Source: Candidatus Schekmanbacteria bacterium (GTDB lineage Bacteria; Schekmanbacteria; GWA2-38-11; J061). From it: a DNA stretch of 64,000 bases. Location of the stretch: the NCBI GenBank assembly GCA_016219965.1, contig JACRJM010000015.1:281857-345856 (forward strand), read 5' to 3'. The notes below the pieces were generated by a model that was not told where the DNA came from, made no database searches, and saw only the letters and a list, made by a program, of their open reading frames with translations. Shown here piece by piece: positions 61,444 to 64,000 of this stretch. The number at the start of each line of letters is the position of its first letter. Within the stretch, counting starts at the first letter, position 1. Made by a program: the position numbers and the translations under genes.

Positions 61444-62295
61444 ATGAGTTGTGCTTTACTGGTTGGTGCCGGAGGAATGCTCTCAAGGGATGTTGCAGCA
61501 AGGCTTTCCAAAGACTTCGATGTAAAAGGTTTCAGCATACATGAGCTTGATATCAGAGACAGGGAGAATGTCTCTGTAATGTTCGGGAAATTGAGACCTG
61601 CTGTCGTGGTTAACTGTGCAGCTTATACTAATGTTGATGGATGTGAGACAAACAGGGATGAGGCTATGTCGGTAAATTCCGCAGGTGTTTTGAACCTTGC
61701 CTTAGAAGCAAAGAAACATGGCTCTTTAATGGTTCATTTCAGCACTGACTATATTTTTGACGGCACGAAGAAATCTCCCTACAAAGAAGATGATATGCCC
61801 AATCCTATTAACTTTTACGGCAAGTCAAAGTTTGAAGGGGAAAGGTGGTTGATTGAGAGCGGGTGCGAGTACATAATCGTTAGAACTGAGTGGCTCTATG
61901 GAGCGGTCGGGAAGAACTTCGTATTCACGATGCTTGAAAAGCAGAAGAATCAGGGAACGATATCTGTTGTAGATGACCAGCGCGGTTCCCCTACATGGAC
62001 TGACGAGCTTGCTGTGGCTGTCACGAAATTATTACAAAAGAAGTGCAGGGGAATTTATAATGTGACAGCATCAGGGGATTGCACGTGGTATAATTTTGCA
62101 CTGAAAATATTTGATGCGGCAAAACTTAAAGCAGAAGTGTTGCCAATAAAGACTTCTCAATCCAACAGGACGGCGTCAAGGCCGACTTATTCAGTCCTTG
62201 ATTGTTCAAAGTTTGAGAAAGATACTGGGATGAGGATGAAGAACTGGGATGATGCGCTTCTGTCTTTTTTGAGAGAGGTTAAGATTACATGCTGA
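61444..62295 (+). CDS. rmlD: dTDP-4-dehydrorhamnose reductase
   Basis: The 283-residue SDR has LLVGAGGMLSRDVAARL (NAD(P) loop), VVNCAAYTNVDGCE, HFSTDYIFDGTKKSPYKE, YGKSKFEGE (YxxxK), VRTEWLYG and DQRGSPTWTDELA, all typical of RmlD. It makes dTDP-L-rhamnose in the last step. rmlC is not seen in the window. It overlaps the multiheme cytochrome gene by 7 bases. Confidence 0.93.
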   Translation: MSCALLVGAGGMLSRDVAARLSKDFDVKGFSIHELDIRDRENVSVMFGKLRPAVVVNCAAYTNVDGCETNRDEAMSVNSAGVLNLALEAKKHGSLMVHFSTDYIFDGTKKSPYKEDDMPNPINFYGKSKFEGERWLIESGCEYIIVRTEWLYGAVGKNFVFTMLEKQKNQGTISVVDDQRGSPTWTDELAVAVTKLLQKKCRGIYNVTASGDCTWYNFALKIFDAAKLKAEVLPIKTSQSNRTASRPTYSVLDCSKFEKDTGMRMKNWDDALLSFLREVKITC

Positions 62296-63425
62296 AGAAA
62301 TCGTTTTATAAAATCAGAGGCAAGGCTTTCGTCTGTTTCCTTATTGCTTTTGTCGCGATTATTCTGTCAGCGGACAATTCATCTGCTGTGTCAAGGCTCG
62401 TGATGAAACAGTTTCAGCCCCTTTTTGACAAGGGTGCCGAGTTTACAGGAAATAAAGAGTGCCGCACGTGCCACGAAGATATTTCAAAGAGTTTTTCAGA
62501 GACAAAGCACCAAAATGCTTTTCTCACACTCACTTCAAGGGGAAAAGAAGATGATACCAAATGCATTGTCTGCCATGTGACAGGAAACAGAGAAAGCGGC
62601 GGATTTAAAAGTCTTGATGAGACTCCTGCAATGGCAGGCGTTCAATGTGAATCATGCCACGGTCCTGCAAGCCTTCATGTGGTGAAGATAGAAGTCGCGG
62701 ATTTCAGCCTTTCGCTTTGTACGCCCTGTCATACACTTGGGACTGTCGAGGGCATGGCGGGAGAATGCAACAGATGTCATCCTGATTATAAGCGTCATGT
62801 CGAGAAATTAAAAAGAAGGGAACGGATAATCAGGAAGCCTGATTCTGCCACCTGCACAGAATGTCACGACAATGATAATGACCCTCAGTTCAACTATGAA
62901 AGAAATTTCATTGAAGTAAGCCACAAGCCACCTGCACAGCCTTTGCCTGAAGTTAAGTCAAATGATAATGTCGTACTCCTTCCTTCAAAGCCCAATGTAA
63001 AAGGAGATGTAGATTATGTTGGAAACAACGCCTGCATAAAGTGCCATGCAAGCGCTTACAAAAAATGGGCTTCAACACCTCATGCGAAAAGTTTTGAGAC
63101 TCTCGTTGAAAAAAAAGAAGAGATGACAACAAGATGTCTTAGATGCCACTCAACAGGATACGGGAAGAAAAGCGGTTTCCTCGATGAGAAGAATACGCCT
63201 TCATTAAAAGAAGTAGGATGCGAGACATGTCATGGCCCAGGCAAAGACCATATCGAAGCTGACGATGACAGGAAGATGAAGACTATCTACGGCATTACAA
63301 GCGACTGCCCGTCATGCTCGGCGGCACGCACATGTAAGCGCTGCCACACCATAAGGGAAGATTCCGAGTTCGACACAGCCCGCGACCTTGAACTGATCCG
63401 CTGCGACAGGCCGATAATAAAGTAA
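62289..63425 (+). CDS. Periplasmic ten-heme c-type cytochrome (c554-like, duplicated)
   Basis: The 378-residue protein has a signal peptide (AFVCFLIAFVAIILSA) and ten CXXCH heme sites at residues 58, 92, 120, 144, 160, 189, 249, 283, 311 and 349. Residues 55-165 and 246-356 are homologous: each has CRTCH/CIKCH, CIVCH/CLRCH with TG, and CESCHGP/CETCHGP followed by a His, as in the cytochrome c554 fold. In the second repeat the fourth site reads CPSCS (residues 340-344), where the first has CTPCH. The protein likely carries electrons in respiration; partner and acceptor are unknown. Confidence 0.9.
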   Translation: MLKKSFYKIRGKAFVCFLIAFVAIILSADNSSAVSRLVMKQFQPLFDKGAEFTGNKECRTCHEDISKSFSETKHQNAFLTLTSRGKEDDTKCIVCHVTGNRESGGFKSLDETPAMAGVQCESCHGPASLHVVKIEVADFSLSLCTPCHTLGTVEGMAGECNRCHPDYKRHVEKLKRRERIIRKPDSATCTECHDNDNDPQFNYERNFIEVSHKPPAQPLPEVKSNDNVVLLPSKPNVKGDVDYVGNNACIKCHASAYKKWASTPHAKSFETLVEKKEEMTTRCLRCHSTGYGKKSGFLDEKNTPSLKEVGCETCHGPGKDHIEADDDRKMKTIYGITSDCPSCSAARTCKRCHTIREDSEFDTARDLELIRCDRPIIK

Positions 63426-63431
63426 TGCCGT

Positions 63432-63458
63432 GTCATTCCTGTACAAACAGGAATCCAG
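63432..63458 (+). repeat. Half copy of the palindromic repeat
   Basis: GTCATTCCTGT-ACAA-ACAGGAATCCAG is a single hairpin with the same flanks as the first half of the 71-bp elements. It lies 6 bases after the cytochrome stop and could act as a terminator-like hairpin, though no T-run follows. Confidence 0.7.
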
Positions 63459-63524
63459 TTTATTGAAATACCTTATTGTTGTGAGATAGTGAAGAAATTA
63501 TGCAGGGAGCGGGAATGGTCTACT

Positions 63525-63971
63525 TTATAAATAATCCTTCAAAACTATAACTTTTATTTCTTTTATCTGCTTTAGTTTTACATCATTAGTAATAAATGCA
63601 TCAGCCCCAGAATTAATTGCAGCTGAAATCTGGATAGCATCAATAGTTCTGAGGGAAGGATATCTCCCCCTTAATTTGCCTGCGGCTTCGGCAATGACCT
63701 CTGAGATTTCAATCATGGTAAGATTTTTTCCATGTTTAAGGAATTCTGCAAATTTACGGGTAAGTTTTTCATCTCCCTGTTCTACCGGTTTTGATAAGAC
63801 CTCTGTAAGGGTTATTACAGAAGAAAAGGCAATCAAATCTCCTGACTGAAAAGCTGAAACGACTTCTTTGGCGAGCGGGCCAAACTGATAATGGGCTTCT
63901 ATGAAATATATAACTGGGGCTGTATCTATGAAGATAGTGTTGGTTTTATCAAGTTCATCAGAAAGAGTCAT
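63525..63971 (-). CDS. PIN-domain toxin (VapC-like)
   Basis: The 148-residue protein has the PIN acidic set: TIFIDTAPVIYFIEAH (first Asp), SVITLTEVLSKP (Glu), RTIDAIQISAAINSGADAF (Asp) and FITNDVKLKQI (final Asp). PIN toxins of type II modules cut RNA, typically tRNA or rRNA. Its ATG overlaps the stop of an upstream gene by 4 bases (ATGA), the usual antitoxin-toxin arrangement. The antitoxin gene continues beyond the window edge. Confidence 0.87.
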   Translation of the reverse strand: MTLSDELDKTNTIFIDTAPVIYFIEAHYQFGPLAKEVVSAFQSGDLIAFSSVITLTEVLSKPVEQGDEKLTRKFAEFLKHGKNLTMIEISEVIAEAAGKLRGRYPSLRTIDAIQISAAINSGADAFITNDVKLKQIKEIKVIVLKDYL

Positions 63972-64000
63972 GCCCGATCTTCTCTAATTTGGTTAACGTA
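63968..64000 (-). CDS. 3' end of probable antitoxin gene of the PIN toxin
   Basis: The last ten codons before TGA (YVNQIREDRA) are open to the window edge and overlap the toxin ATG. The position and overlap fit an antitoxin; the fragment is too short to assign a family. Confidence 0.45.
   Translation of the reverse strand, partial: YVNQIREDRA

Noticed and set aside
63432-63458. Standard rho-independent terminator of the cytochrome gene
   Set aside because: The hairpin lacks a T-run on the forward strand and matches the dispersed repeat, so it was listed as a repeat.

Overview
The window reads as a chromosome segment of an uncultured-type, Gram-negative, probably anaerobic or redox-versatile bacterium. 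Outer-membrane character comes from an O-antigen polymerase/ligase, Wzx flippase, WecA-type initiating transferases, rml sugar genes, an EmrAB-type efflux pair and a lipoprotein. Redox character comes from a ten-heme periplasmic cytochrome, a sensor with a heme c motif in its periplasmic domain, an iron-sulfur flavoprotein-like reductase and a CofH-type F420 gene. Methylmalonyl-CoA mutase B12 subunit, MeaB, DUF763, FmdB and a GDE-type debranching enzyme recall Deltaproteobacteria, Nitrospirota or neighbouring candidate phyla; the exact lineage cannot be fixed from this sequence alone. Gene density is high, and no rRNA, CRISPR array or prophage was seen.

Layout. 1-6.1 kb: cofH (running off the left edge), an IS200-type insertion with a nonsense mutation in its transposase, a radical SAM/SPASM gene, apt, a lipoprotein, a small XRE regulator and an NmrA-like reductase. 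6.3-18.7 kb: a surface-polysaccharide locus (Wzy/ligase with TPR tail, WecA-like transferase, epimerase, three GT4, one GT39, one GT2, Wzx). 18.7-23.1 kb: hpt, an Isf-like flavoprotein with an extra N-terminal domain, a heme-Cache/PAS sensor lacking its ATPase domain, an SDR and tRNA-Glu. 23.3-31.6 kb: an exported CbiX-like protein, two RluD paralogues around a dehydrogenase, two exported surface-type proteins and a DMT permease. 31.7-46.3 kb: a mostly forward-strand metabolic and RNA block (DUF763, enolase, debranching enzyme, FmdB, PEP carboxylase, lytic transglycosylase, mutase B12 subunit, MeaB, PPOX, TIGR03960-type radical SAM, RNase G). 46.3-51.5 kb: intergenic repeats, a broken HEPN/MNT pair and a TetR-controlled EmrAB operon. 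51.5-56.6 kb: a LarA-like, class V aminotransferase, FGGY kinase and Zn-dehydrogenase cluster. 56.6-64 kb: dispersed repeats, a WecA-GAF fusion, rmlA, rmlB, rmlD (no rmlC), the multiheme cytochrome and a PIN toxin at the right edge.

Two features run through the window. First, several genes without a Shine-Dalgarno sequence have a sigma70-type -10 box about 6-10 bases before the ATG, which points to leaderless mRNAs. Second, the gaps hold dispersed palindromic repeats: a 71-bp two-hairpin element (two copies and one half copy), a 62-bp element (two copies) and a tandem block of about 90-bp units.
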